Shown: positions 1 through 7,872, counted from the stretch's first letter. The stretch: 9,891 nucleotides of DNA from Sporomusaceae bacterium (GCA_027492445.1 JAPUES010000104.1:8319-18209), one strand, 5' to 3'. The notes: generated by a model from the sequence alone, not told the origin. Translations and numbers: made by a program.

Positions 1-886
1 TTGAATGTCCTCGTTTGCCGACAGGTATCATCTCCGTTATCAAATCGCTAGAATGAATCATTGACCTGATGAGAGTTGTATTTACCCGCAGTACTTCCGT
101 AAAAGCATTTTGCGATCCCCGTACGGACTGTTCTGTCGCCGGACGATCAACCCCACGATGCTCAAATCCTTTTGTTTCAATGGTTACAGCCTCATGGATG
201 CCATCAAAGAAAAGTAGGGTATCTCCCGTATTAATGCCTTGCTGCACCTCCTTAAAACTACCCACCCGGGAGGCTTGTCCACTAGGTAAACACTGTTCAA
301 TAATAGTGCCAACTAAATCCTCAGTAGCTAGTTTTTGCTGCCCATTTCTCAATAACATTAATGGTTTCAATACTGTCATATTCACAATTTCTTTATCAGC
401 AAGACCATCCATAAATACCAGCATAGCTTTTATTTCAGGCTGATCTGAAATTATAAGATTACGAAGGACAACATCCTTATTAAGAGGCAATTGGTATATT
501 TCTTCAATTTTCTTTTGGTTTTCCTCTAGGCTAGTACTAATAGTCGCATCACTGTTATCCTTTACTAAAAGGGCACTACTCTCCCCTTGCTGTTTCCTTA
601 AGGCAGTGTATTCCCCTTTCACTTGGTCTAACTTATCACTCCACTGCTCATTTTTTAAAATTTCAATAAGTTTTTCCATAGACAAGGCTAAACGTTTGGC
701 ATATCGCACCATGGCTGCAAATTGCTGCAGACTTTCTGATAAGTCTGGTGGCGGTGCATCCCAATCTTTCTCTTTTCTATCTTCCTTGGTTTCGTCTAAT
801 ACAAAAGGGTCAGGCTGGGTGTTTGGTTGGTACACTAACAAATCTTTTATAGCGCTAAATGTTTTATTCATTATATTCTTCCCCAT
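1..886 (-). CDS. GerA-family spore germination protein, N-terminal part (3' end beyond window)
   Basis: Membrane subunit family of spore germinant receptors (GerAA/GerKA type), which sit in the spore inner membrane and start germination. The reading frame is open from 886 to the left edge (295 residues) and has no stop. Residues about 125-295 match the soluble N-terminal GerA domain: an FFDG-type segment near 226-229, then ETKGFEHRG (237-245) and the family signature TEQSVRGSQNAFTEVL (251-266) followed by RVNTTLIR. The transmembrane C-terminal half lies off the window. The start at 886 is supported by TAGGAGG seven bases upstream; a second in-frame ATG at 871 is less well placed. Residues 1-125 form a hydrophilic, charged extension longer than that of B. 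subtilis GerAA. It is transcribed after the pst terminator and so is probably a separate unit. Family assignment is firm; the germinant is unknown. Confidence 0.9.
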   Translation of the reverse strand, partial: MGKNIMNKTFSAIKDLLVYQPNTQPDPFVLDETKEDRKEKDWDAPPPDLSESLQQFAAMVRYAKRLALSMEKLIEILKNEQWSDKLDQVKGEYTALRKQQGESSALLVKDNSDATISTSLEENQKKIEEIYQLPLNKDVVLRNLIISDQPEIKAMLVFMDGLADKEIVNMTVLKPLMLLRNGQQKLATEDLVGTIIEQCLPSGQASRVGSFKEVQQGINTGDTLLFFDGIHEAVTIETKGFEHRGVDRPATEQSVRGSQNAFTEVLRVNTTLIRSMIHSSDLITEMIPVGKRGHS

Positions 887-909
887 ACCACCGCCTCCTA
901 TCACTGTTC

Positions 910-915
910 ATTATA
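910..915 (-). promoter_or_regulatory. Candidate -10 element for the GerA-family gene
   Basis: TATAAT reads on the minus strand 24 bases upstream of the ATG at 886. No convincing -35 hexamer stands 16-18 bases further upstream, and I do not see a clear match to the sporulation sigma-G consensus, which would be expected for a germination receptor. Treat it as a weak candidate. Confidence 0.3.
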
Positions 916-948
916 GCTTTTACCAAAAGAATGTTTTTTAGTAAACGT

Positions 949-987
949 AAAAAAGCCACAAAGAACATTATATTCTCTGTGACTTTT
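949..987 (-). terminator. Rho-independent terminator after pstA
   Basis: On the minus strand a 15-bp stem (arms 973-987 and 951-965, including two G-U pairs) with a 7-nt loop is followed by a run of six U (949-954). In plus orientation the two G-U positions become A-C mismatches, so it works best for the pstC-pstA transcript. It begins 22 bases after the pstA stop and separates pstA from the GerA-family gene. Confidence 0.85.
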
Positions 988-1008
988 ATATAAGATTATC
1001 TCAATACT

Positions 1009-1860
1009 CTATGATCCTAATTTTCGTTGTAGGATTTTTCCAGGAATCATCACTATCAAATTTAGAATTAAAATGGCAATGACAAGTAAAGCACCAATAC
1101 CATTTGCAATATCAACTCTATCAGGGACCAAGCCAACCCCCATCACATACCAAAGATGTACTGCTAAGGTCTCACCAGCGGCTGTCACGTCAAAGTCTGC
1201 CATTCTCCTCGATACTGTAGTGCCAGCTGTAAATATTAAAATAGCTGTTTCTCCAAGGGCCCTGCCAGCTGTCAAAGTAATGCCGGTAATAATGCCAGGC
1301 AGAGCATTTGGCAGCACCACTCGCCAAATCGTCTGCCACTTCGTAGCACCAAGGGCTAGACTAGCTTCACGGTATTGAAGAGGAACTGCCTTTATGGAAT
1401 CTTCCGTGACCCGTACTAACACCGGCAGATTTAGCAGCATCAGGGTCAATGCACCACCAATAATACTAAATCCCATACCAAGAATATTGACAAAAATAAT
1501 CATACCAAATAATCCAAGTACGATGGATGGAACCGTTGCCAAGCTTTCTGTACTCAAGCGAATAATAGCCGTTAAACGATTCTCACTAGCATACTCGGCT
1601 AAATATACACCTGCACCAACGGCTAAGGGTATGGAAAAAAACAAAGATAGAAAAAGTATATAAAAAGAGTTGAACAATTGAGGTCCGACACCGCCACCGG
1701 CCGCAATTTCACTAGGCTTACCAAAAATAAAACTCCACGATAAGACAGGAATACCTTTATATAAAATATACACTAAAAAGGCAATCAATATTCCTAAAAT
1801 AAGAACCGCCCCTAGGCACATGATTCCAGTGGCTAGTTTATCCATCGTTCGTGCTGACAT
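1009..1860 (-). CDS. pstA: Phosphate ABC transporter permease PstA
   Basis: Inner-membrane permease subunit of the high-affinity phosphate importer PstSCAB; it pairs with PstC to form the channel that the PstB ATPase drives. The 283 residues are the usual length. There are about six hydrophobic segments (roughly 12-34, 64-88, 108-128, 132-150, 186-210, 250-274). The cytoplasmic EAA loop that docks the ATPase is clear: EASLALGATKWQTIW at 165-179, with the conserved glycine at 171. GGGVGPQLFNS (55-65) is a typical PstA segment. The ATG at 1860 directly follows the pstC stop codon, and its ribosome binding site (AAGGAAGGTGG) lies inside the pstC 3' end, so the two are translationally linked. A terminator follows; no pstB comes after it, which is unusual for a pst operon. 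Confidence 0.96.
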   Translation of the reverse strand: MSARTMDKLATGIMCLGAVLILGILIAFLVYILYKGIPVLSWSFIFGKPSEIAAGGGVGPQLFNSFYILFLSLFFSIPLAVGAGVYLAEYASENRLTAIIRLSTESLATVPSIVLGLFGMIIFVNILGMGFSIIGGALTLMLLNLPVLVRVTEDSIKAVPLQYREASLALGATKWQTIWRVVLPNALPGIITGITLTAGRALGETAILIFTAGTTVSRRMADFDVTAAGETLAVHLWYVMGVGLVPDRVDIANGIGALLVIAILILNLIVMIPGKILQRKLGS

Positions 1861-2748
1861 TTATACCACCTTCCTTTTTGCAACATAACGCATAAGAAGA
1901 ATCATACATAAGGAAATTAAAAGCAGTACTAATGCCATTAAAAATAAAGAATTACCCCAGGCTGAGCCAAAAGGCGTATTGCCCATTTCCACTACAATTT
2001 CACTCGGCAATGTAGAGGTAGGCATAAATAAAGACATGGCTAGTTGAGGAGTATTACCAATGACCATCTGCACGGCCATAGTCTCACCGATAGCTCGCGC
2101 CATAGCCAGAATAATGGCTGTCAATATTCCCGGTAATGCCGCTGGCAAAATTACATTCCATATGGTCTGCCAGCGTGTTGCGCCAAGAGCAAGAGAAGCT
2201 TCTTCCAAATTACGCGGTACAGAACGTATTGCATCTTCCGAAATACTGATAATAGTAGGCAGAATCATAACCGCCAAAATAAGAGATGCCGCCAATAATC
2301 CAAAACCCACATTGACGTTAAAATAAACTCTAATAAACGGAACTACAATGGTCAAACCAATAAAGCCATACACAACAGAAGGAATGGCCACATACAAATC
2401 CGTTGCCGGTCGCATAATTTCTCTAAACCAGGGAGGAGCAATCTTTGCCATAAATATAGCTCCTGCTAGTCCTAAAGGAGCTCCGAAAAGGATAGCGAGT
2501 ACCGTCACTGCTAAGGAACCTGCAATAAAGCTTAGAGCACCAAATTGCTGTTCAGTCGGATCCCATTTAGCTGATAAAAAAAACTCTACTGGACTTACCT
2601 CTCGAAAGGTCTGTAAGCCTTGCCAACCAACAAAAATAATGATGGATAAAATTATTAATGCCATACAGCTGGCACTAGCAATAAAAATATACCGCATATA
2701 ACGATCATATAGCATTTTAAATCGATGATCTTTTCCCACCAATTGCAT
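1861..2748 (-). CDS. pstC: Phosphate ABC transporter permease PstC
   Basis: Partner permease of PstA in the phosphate importer, in the cytoplasmic membrane. It has 295 residues, normal for the family. An N-terminal cytoplasmic stretch (1-20) precedes about six membrane segments (near 22-41, 70-98, 118-140, 148-170, 205-229, 264-288). The EAA loop for PstB contact is EEASLALGATRWQTIW at 182-197 with glycine at 189, almost the same as in PstA, which is typical of this paralogous pair. ARAIGETMAVQMVIGNT (217-233) is another PstC hallmark. The start at 2748 has GGAGAGG five bases upstream. It is the first gene of a pstC-pstA unit with its own Pho-box promoter, separated from pstS by a chemoreceptor gene instead of following it directly. 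Confidence 0.96.
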   Translation of the reverse strand: MQLVGKDHRFKMLYDRYMRYIFIASASCMALIILSIIIFVGWQGLQTFREVSPVEFFLSAKWDPTEQQFGALSFIAGSLAVTVLAILFGAPLGLAGAIFMAKIAPPWFREIMRPATDLYVAIPSVVYGFIGLTIVVPFIRVYFNVNVGFGLLAASLILAVMILPTIISISEDAIRSVPRNLEEASLALGATRWQTIWNVILPAALPGILTAIILAMARAIGETMAVQMVIGNTPQLAMSLFMPTSTLPSEIVVEMGNTPFGSAWGNSLFLMALVLLLISLCMILLMRYVAKRKVV

Positions 2749-2780
2749 ATAAGCCTCTCCTTCTCATTCCATCTAATTAG

Positions 2781-2834
2781 ATTTTACCCTATCTGTCACT
2801 CCTCTATGTTAGGGTAATGTTAAGAAATTGTTAA
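2781..2834 (-). promoter_or_regulatory. Pho-box promoter of pstC-pstA
   Basis: On the coding (minus) strand three hexamers, TTAACA (2829-2834), TTAACA (2818-2823) and CTAACA (2807-2812), repeat at exactly 11-bp steps. Exactly 20 bases after the last comes TAAAAT (2781-2786), a good -10. The hexamers match the TT(A/T/C)ACA direct repeats with 11-bp periodicity known for B. subtilis PhoP sites. The same geometry recurs upstream of pstS and of the EAL-GGDEF gene in this window. The last hexamer covers the -35 position, which fits an activator that replaces a -35 element. Inferred to be activated under phosphate limitation. Confidence 0.82.
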
Positions 2835-2857
2835 ATTGTAAAAGTATTTATTGCCAT

Positions 2858-2884
2858 AAAAAATACGCCTCTTGCGGCGCATTT
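2858..2884 (-). terminator. Rho-independent terminator after the chemoreceptor gene
   Basis: Minus-strand stem of 9 bp (arms 2876-2884 and 2861-2869, one G-U pair, GC-rich core GCGCC/GGCG) with a 6-nt loop, followed by six U (2858-2863). It starts only a few bases after the chemoreceptor stop codon and lies upstream of the pstC Pho box, so pstC-pstA is mostly driven from its own promoter. Confidence 0.85.
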
Positions 2885-2888
2885 ATCT

Positions 2889-4946
2889 TTACACTTTAAA
2901 CTGCGAAACTAGCTTCTCCAAATTATGAGACATACTATGAAGTTTCTCAACGGAAAAGGTAATTTCATGGGATGCCGTTGTTTGCTCCTGACATACGGCC
3001 GCGATTTCATGGGCACCGCTGGTATTACTAGCTGCCAAGACACTAATACTGCCAAGGGCCTGTACAGCTTGCTGACATAACCCAACTTGTGTTTGTGTTT
3101 CAGCGGTAATGTGATGGGCCTGCACTTGTACCTGACCTACAGCCTCCACAATTTTCCCAAAAGCAGTTCCACTGGTTTGAGCCATTGTTAGCCCTTGCTC
3201 CACCTGTGCAACACTTTGCTGCATAGCATCAACCGAACTATTCGTTTGTTCTTGAATTCTCGTAATCAGCACTGCTATATCTTTTGCGGCACTAGCTGAC
3301 TCTTCGGCGAGTTTTCTCACTTCATCAGCCACTACAGCAAACCCTCGCCCAGCATCTCCCGCTCGCGCTGCCTCAATAGCTGCATTCAAGGCTAAAAGAT
3401 TTGTCTGCTTTGCAATTTGACTAATCATACCCGTGATTGCACCAATCTCTTTGGTACTTTCCCCCAACAAACCAACAGCATTGGCCGTATCCGCAATTAA
3501 ATTCTTTATATTTTGCATTTTTATAATCGTATTATCCATGATTTTCTGCCCTTTTACTGCTGTAGAGGAACACTCATCACTAGAAACTGCTGCTCGCCCA
3601 ATACTATCTGAAACCTTCATGGTAATGGTTTCCAATTCTTCTAGCAGTTTCTCTGTTCGTTTTGTGTCTTTCTCCTGCTCAGCGATTTGCCCAGCAATGA
3701 CTTCAACAGACTGGGCCACTTGAATACTCCCCACCCTAGACTGCTCGGATGTAGCGGCCACACTATTAGTTGATTCTAGCACAAGGGCCGATGAATCTTT
3801 TACCGACTGAACAATTTCCCGCAAGCTTACAATCATGCTATTAAAAGCGTTAGCAACAGTACCTACCTCATCATAATTTTGACCGGTGATAACATGGGTC
3901 AAATCCCCCTGAGCAACAATATCTACACCTACCGATAAGTCTTTGAGAGGTGCTAAGGCTTTTCGCGTAACCAATACACCAATCACGACAAAAATAGCAA
4001 TAATTCCAACCGTGACCTTCATACTATCTTTTACCATATTATAAGCAGTTTGCAGCGCTACCTGTTTTGGGTAAGAGGAAATAGCAATCCAATCCGTATT
4101 GGCAATAGGCCGATAGGATATAAAATACTCAGCACCCCGGGATACTCCCATGGTAGTTCCCATTTGATTTTGAACCGCCTCTTTATAATACTCTTCAGCC
4201 AGTTCCTTACTTTCAGCAACTGCCGAAGCATCCCCTTGATAAAATACAGGTATTCGATTTTTGTTAATAATCGTTACTGAATAACCTGGATTTTGGGATA
4301 AAATCTGTTCTACTACCCCATTGATATTTTGCAACGATATCCTAGCTCCGAGTATTCCTTGTACAGCATTATTCTCGCCATAAATGGGCGCAGAAGCTAC
4401 AATCGTCATTTGTTTAGTAACTTTATTAAGTAATGGATCGGAAAATTGGATAGAACCTTCCATGGTTTTTTTAAAGTAATCTTGATCGGCAATATTAACC
4501 AATATTTCACTATCCGTATGAGATATTTGATTGCCACTTGCATCGGCAACAAAGAGGGCTCCATCTCCCCCATAGTAAGGTTTTAACTGCATTAATTTTT
4601 TTCCGACTTCTTCTTTCTCCAACTTGCGAATCCCCGTCTCAGCACTGGTAACCATTAAAAAATTTTTCTTTCCTTGCATGGTAGCCCCAAGATCACTAGC
4701 AATCCGATCAGCTACTTTATTATTTTTTTCAACAGCTGCTTGGGTAAGATTTTCCATGGTTTGTGTCGTAAAATAAAGCCCCATAATCGTCAGTGGTATA
4801 ACACATGTTAAAATAATAAAGATTGTTGCTTTAGTAACAAGAGATGATCGAGATTCTTTCGTCAGTAGCTGCTGCCATAATATTGTCTTGCTATTTCTAC
4901 TAGATGGAAAAAAACTTTTAATGAATTGTATCATCTTTTTGACCAT
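2889..4946 (-). CDS. Methyl-accepting chemotaxis protein with dCache sensor domain
   Basis: Transmembrane chemoreceptor that signals to CheW/CheA. Of 685 residues, 1-38 are cytoplasmic, followed by TM1 (about 40-60), an extracytoplasmic double-Cache (dCache_1-like) domain (about 62-300; note FVADASGNQISHTDSE and DPLLNKVTKQMTIVASAPI), TM2 (about 311-327), HAMP (about 328-382) and a long coiled-coil signalling domain. The hairpin tip is textbook: QTNLLALNAAIEAARAGDAG at 514-533, then GRGFAVVADEVRKLAEES. There is no C-terminal CheR/CheB-binding pentapeptide. The ligand cannot be read from sequence; I do not see the amino-acid-binding dCache motif. The gene sits between pstS and pstC on the same strand, which hints at a phosphate-related role, but this is inference. 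GGAGG lies 13 bases from the ATG at 4946, further than usual; no better start is visible. Expression may come from readthrough of pstS. Confidence 0.93.
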   Translation of the reverse strand: MVKKMIQFIKSFFPSSRNSKTILWQQLLTKESRSSLVTKATIFIILTCVIPLTIMGLYFTTQTMENLTQAAVEKNNKVADRIASDLGATMQGKKNFLMVTSAETGIRKLEKEEVGKKLMQLKPYYGGDGALFVADASGNQISHTDSEILVNIADQDYFKKTMEGSIQFSDPLLNKVTKQMTIVASAPIYGENNAVQGILGARISLQNINGVVEQILSQNPGYSVTIINKNRIPVFYQGDASAVAESKELAEEYYKEAVQNQMGTTMGVSRGAEYFISYRPIANTDWIAISSYPKQVALQTAYNMVKDSMKVTVGIIAIFVVIGVLVTRKALAPLKDLSVGVDIVAQGDLTHVITGQNYDEVGTVANAFNSMIVSLREIVQSVKDSSALVLESTNSVAATSEQSRVGSIQVAQSVEVIAGQIAEQEKDTKRTEKLLEELETITMKVSDSIGRAAVSSDECSSTAVKGQKIMDNTIIKMQNIKNLIADTANAVGLLGESTKEIGAITGMISQIAKQTNLLALNAAIEAARAGDAGRGFAVVADEVRKLAEESASAAKDIAVLITRIQEQTNSSVDAMQQSVAQVEQGLTMAQTSGTAFGKIVEAVGQVQVQAHHITAETQTQVGLCQQAVQALGSISVLAASNTSGAHEIAAVCQEQTTASHEITFSVEKLHSMSHNLEKLVSQFKV

Positions 4947-4982
4947 ATACTACGTCTTACCTCCGTTATAATAAATTTTATT

Positions 4983-5023
4983 AAAATTAAAAGGTCATGT
5001 TTTTTCCATGACCTTTTAATTTT
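4983..5023 (-). terminator. Strong hairpin between pstS and the chemoreceptor gene
   Basis: Perfect 17-bp inverted repeat (4983-4999 and 5007-5023) with a 7-nt loop, beginning about 20 bases after the pstS stop. On the minus strand its 3' arm ends in U-rich but interrupted sequence (CCUUUUAAUUUUAAU), so it could be a terminator, a leaky attenuator, or a 3' stabiliser that keeps pstS mRNA more abundant than downstream RNA. The symmetric A/T ends also allow action on the plus strand, but no plus-strand gene reads into it. Confidence 0.7.
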
Positions 5024-5044
5024 TCACAACGTGAATCTATTCAA

Positions 5045-5902
5045 TTATTTTTTTAATTTTGTAATGGGCACAAAACCATTTTTCTCGGCATAAGCATCTT
5101 GAAACTCTTTGCCTGTTACATAATCAATAAATGCTTTTACGCCACCCGTTGGCTCTCCTTTTGTATACATGCGCCCAAAAGTATACACGGGATAGGTTCC
5201 ATTCACTACATTATCAATGGAGTATTTTACGCCATTATAGGATAACGCTTTGATACTTTGATCTACATAAGCTGCATCCACATAACCAATGGCACCAGGA
5301 GTACTTGCAATGGCCGCTCTTACCGCACCATTAGAATCTTGAATCACTGCATTATCCGTAAAGGGTGTATTTTTCAGTACTACTTCAGCAATGGTAGCAC
5401 GAGATCCAGACGACTTGGCACGGTGAACTAAGGTAATTTTCAAATCCTTACCACCGACCTCTTTCCAATTGGTAACTTTACCTGTCAAAACATCTACATA
5501 CTGCTGGGCTGTCAGATTATCCACATTTACATCAGGGTTAGTAATAAACACAAACGGAATACCTACCAGTTTATGTTCAACAAGCCCTTTATCTTTAAGA
5601 CTATCTTGAAGGGCAACATCAGAGTTACCAATCATAACCGATCCAGCAGCTACTTGGTTTTGTCCGGTAAAAGATCCTCCACCTGCAATGGTAACCGTCG
5701 CTTTCTCATATTTCTTTTGGAATTCCTCTTGAGCTGGTTTTAATAAAGGAAGCAGTGCAGTCGAGCCTGATGCTGTAATGGTTCCTTGTACATCAGCACC
5801 TTTTGTTTCTTCTTTTTTACCGCCGCAACCAGCAAGTAAGCTTGCACTTAACAATAAAGTCATGGCTGATATCATTAGTTTGTTTTTTTGAAAAAAATTC
5901 AT
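5045..5902 (-). CDS. pstS: Phosphate-binding lipoprotein PstS
   Basis: Extracytoplasmic substrate-binding protein of the high-affinity phosphate importer; it captures phosphate and delivers it to PstC/PstA. The 285 residues begin with a lipoprotein signal peptide (charged 1-8, hydrophobic 10-24) and a lipobox LLAGC with the lipidated cysteine at 26. Phosphate-contact segments of the family are visible: ASGSTALLPLL (44-54), IGNSDVALQD (91-100) and the SSGSR loop (164-168). AIGYVDAAYV (204-213) and the C-terminal FVPI (277-280) are also typical. The segment GGGSFTG (74-80) differs a little from the commoner GAGSGxG. The start at 5902 has GGAGG seven bases upstream. The gene has its own Pho-box promoter, starts 100 bases after the EAL-GGDEF stop with no terminator seen between, and is followed by a strong hairpin. 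Confidence 0.96.
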   Translation of the reverse strand: MNFFQKNKLMISAMTLLLSASLLAGCGGKKEETKGADVQGTITASGSTALLPLLKPAQEEFQKKYEKATVTIAGGGSFTGQNQVAAGSVMIGNSDVALQDSLKDKGLVEHKLVGIPFVFITNPDVNVDNLTAQQYVDVLTGKVTNWKEVGGKDLKITLVHRAKSSGSRATIAEVVLKNTPFTDNAVIQDSNGAVRAAIASTPGAIGYVDAAYVDQSIKALSYNGVKYSIDNVVNGTYPVYTFGRMYTKGEPTGGVKAFIDYVTGKEFQDAYAEKNGFVPITKLKK

Positions 5903-5934
5903 TTTATAACCTCCTGTTTTTTTACTATAGTTAT

Positions 5935-5988
5935 ATTGTAAAACAATTGTCCTTTTTATGTGTTACGGCAATGTTAAGGTTTTGTTAA
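5935..5988 (-). promoter_or_regulatory. Pho-box promoter of pstS
   Basis: Coding-strand hexamers TTAACA (5983-5988), TTAACA (5972-5977) and GTAACA (5961-5966) at exact 11-bp steps, then 20 bases, then TACAAT (5935-5940) as the -10. The spacer between the second and third hexamers (TTGCC) is nearly the same as that at pstC (TTACC). The predicted transcript start is near 5928, giving a short leader with GGAGG. The box starts only 13 bases after the stop of the EAL-GGDEF gene. Confidence 0.83.
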
Positions 5989-6001
5989 TGCTAGGTAATT
6001 T

Positions 6002-7819
6002 TCAATCTATATAATAACAACTTTGCCAAACCTGTTTGCATTTCTTTTTTATAACACTAGCCTTTTCAGCCAAATCTGTTGGATTCTTAAATTTATTATT
6101 CTTACTCGACACAACGGCAATGGATATGGATACAATCGGAAATTTTTCTTCGACTCCATGCCTATTTTTTGCCATGACATAGCCATTGTTTTTATCCTTT
6201 TCCGTATAAAAATCTCTAATCCGCACATCAAAGTAATCAATGATTGCTTGGCAGATAAGTAGAACATTTACATCCTTTAGGATTGCAATAAAATCATCAC
6301 CACCAATATGCCCGACAAAGGCATCCAATATACCATTCTTTTTAAACTCATATTGGATAGCCTGGGCTGTCATACATAAAATCTTATCACCATTATCAAA
6401 TCCATACACATCATTAAAGACTTTAAAATTATCCAAATCAAAATATAGTACGGAGTAGGGTTCCCCTACTTCTATTACCTGCTTTAATTTTTCCTCTATC
6501 ATAATGTTACCAGGTAGACCACTTAACGGGTTACTGTGTTTGGCGCGATTTATTTCTAAATAGGTGGTTTTTTCTAACAAGCGCCTTATGGTGGTAATGC
6601 CATAATATTTTTCTTCCTTGGTAATCACAATATAATCATATAAGCTATCTTCATTTCTAGTGATGGCTAATTTGGATACTTGTTCAAGAGCTGTATTATA
6701 ATCTACTGTCAAGAACTGTTTATTCATCAGCAATCCAATCGGACGATTCATATAGACCGCAACGCCATACTGGGTAGCTAAATATGCAAGTAATTGATTT
6801 TTCATAATGAGTCCTACTGGACTATCGCCTTGAACAATTGTAACTCCCATGACATTAGGGTTATCATTAAAATGAGTAAGCACTTGTAAGCAAGTTGCAT
6901 TCTCAAAAAATCCATTGTCTTGCCTACTTATTTCGCCAATCGGCATGCTTAATGAAGTATGAAAGGTTTCCTGTTTTTTCTGTCGATTACTCAGCACAAT
7001 TACTTTTTTTATTTGTGGATCAAGTTCAAGAAACTCACTAGCAGGTCTTTGCAGCAGATAGCCTTGTCCATAAGGGATACCAATCTGAATAAGAGTCTCT
7101 AGTTCATCAATGGTTTCAATGCCCTCTGCTATAATTTTCATATTGGTTACCACCGAAAATTCATAAAAAGCTTTCATCAGCGCTTTTTTCAAAACATCCT
7201 TATCAATGTCTCGCACTAAATCCATATCAATTTTGATAAATTGGGGGCGAATTTCCGCTACTAATTTAAGCCCCGAATAACCTGCCCCGGCATCATCAAT
7301 GGCAATTTTATAGCCTTGACTCGTATAGTTATGAAGGACTTGTCTAAAACTCTTATAATCATCAATGGAGTTTTTTTCTGTAATTTCAAAGATAATATTA
7401 CTAGCATTCATATTGTATTGCGCTAACATGGCTAAAGTAACGCCTTTTTGAAAGCGGGCATCATTAATAATCTTAGGATCAACATTAATAAAAAGCATCT
7501 TATCCCTTGGCAAATCATGAGCCTTAGCAAAGGCTTTGCTCCTACAAAGAAACTCTAATTCCCATACCTGATCAAATTTTTCTGCTGCTGCAAATAAAGC
7601 ATCCGGTCTTTCTAGTTTTGATCCTTGTATCCCGCGGCTCAAGGCCTCATAGCCAAAAATCTCTCCATCGAGGAGAGATACTATTGGTTGAAAAACGGCT
7701 CTAATCTCTTTATTTTGCAAAACCGTCTGTAGTTCATTATAGATTTCTTGTTGTTCTTGTATATCATGATTTACTACCTGTGATGTTACATCAATGTCCA
7801 CCGTACTCAAATTGGGCAT
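6002..7819 (-). CDS. EAL-CBS-GGDEF cyclic-di-GMP signalling protein
   Basis: Soluble cytoplasmic protein of 605 residues with no membrane segment. Order: N-terminal EAL phosphodiesterase domain (about 25-265), paired CBS-like region (about 300-415), C-terminal GGDEF domain (about 425-600). The EAL site looks complete: EAL at 58-60, N112, E145, D175-D176, K196, AEGIE at 231-235 and Q252, so cyclic-di-GMP hydrolysis is expected. The GGDEF domain keeps YFDLDNFK (459-466, metal Asp461) and the signature reads GGDDF (506-510), a conservative change. I do not see the RxxD inhibitory site at its usual spacing, so cyclase activity is uncertain; it may instead bind GTP and regulate the EAL. CBS pairs commonly bind adenine nucleotides, which suggests an energy or nucleotide input. 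The start at 7819 has AGGGGGG seven bases upstream. Upstream lies a Pho-box promoter; pstS follows downstream. Confidence 0.93.
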   Translation of the reverse strand: MPNLSTVDIDVTSQVVNHDIQEQQEIYNELQTVLQNKEIRAVFQPIVSLLDGEIFGYEALSRGIQGSKLERPDALFAAAEKFDQVWELEFLCRSKAFAKAHDLPRDKMLFINVDPKIINDARFQKGVTLAMLAQYNMNASNIIFEITEKNSIDDYKSFRQVLHNYTSQGYKIAIDDAGAGYSGLKLVAEIRPQFIKIDMDLVRDIDKDVLKKALMKAFYEFSVVTNMKIIAEGIETIDELETLIQIGIPYGQGYLLQRPASEFLELDPQIKKVIVLSNRQKKQETFHTSLSMPIGEISRQDNGFFENATCLQVLTHFNDNPNVMGVTIVQGDSPVGLIMKNQLLAYLATQYGVAVYMNRPIGLLMNKQFLTVDYNTALEQVSKLAITRNEDSLYDYIVITKEEKYYGITTIRRLLEKTTYLEINRAKHSNPLSGLPGNIMIEEKLKQVIEVGEPYSVLYFDLDNFKVFNDVYGFDNGDKILCMTAQAIQYEFKKNGILDAFVGHIGGDDFIAILKDVNVLLICQAIIDYFDVRIRDFYTEKDKNNGYVMAKNRHGVEEKFPIVSISIAVVSSKNNKFKNPTDLAEKASVIKKKCKQVWQSCYYID

Positions 7820-7872
7820 ATTAAATCCCCCCTATATTCCCCTAAAGCTCTATTTTTATCCTTATTATCTTA

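Noticed and set aside
69..443. Plus-strand open frame of 124 codons, and a second at 606-941
   Set aside because: Both are antisense to the GerA-family gene, whose minus-strand protein has clear family motifs and a good ribosome binding site; the plus-strand translations resemble nothing.
1073..2701. Four plus-strand open frames opposite pstA and pstC
   Set aside because: Shadows of the hydrophobic permease codons; no ribosome binding sites and no recognisable products.
2837..2842. Possible fourth Pho hexamer (TTTACA on the minus strand) upstream of pstC
   Set aside because: It is 8 bp from the next hexamer, out of the 11-bp phase kept by the other three, and has no counterpart at pstS or the cyclic-di-GMP gene.
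6049..6267. Short open frames 6023-6262 (+), 6049-6267 (-) and 6240-6458 (+)
   Set aside because: All lie in other frames of the GGDEF-coding region and have no start signals or recognisable product.
6002..6600. GGDEF domain as clearly dead because the signature is GGDDF
   Set aside because: The change is a conservative E to D and the metal-binding Asp461 region is intact; activity cannot be ruled in or out from sequence.
7659..7679. Perfect 8-bp inverted repeat with a 5-nt loop inside the EAL domain, and a 7-bp one at 6454-6470 in the GGDEF domain
   Set aside because: Both fall within conserved coding sequence, have no U tract, and are short enough to arise by chance.
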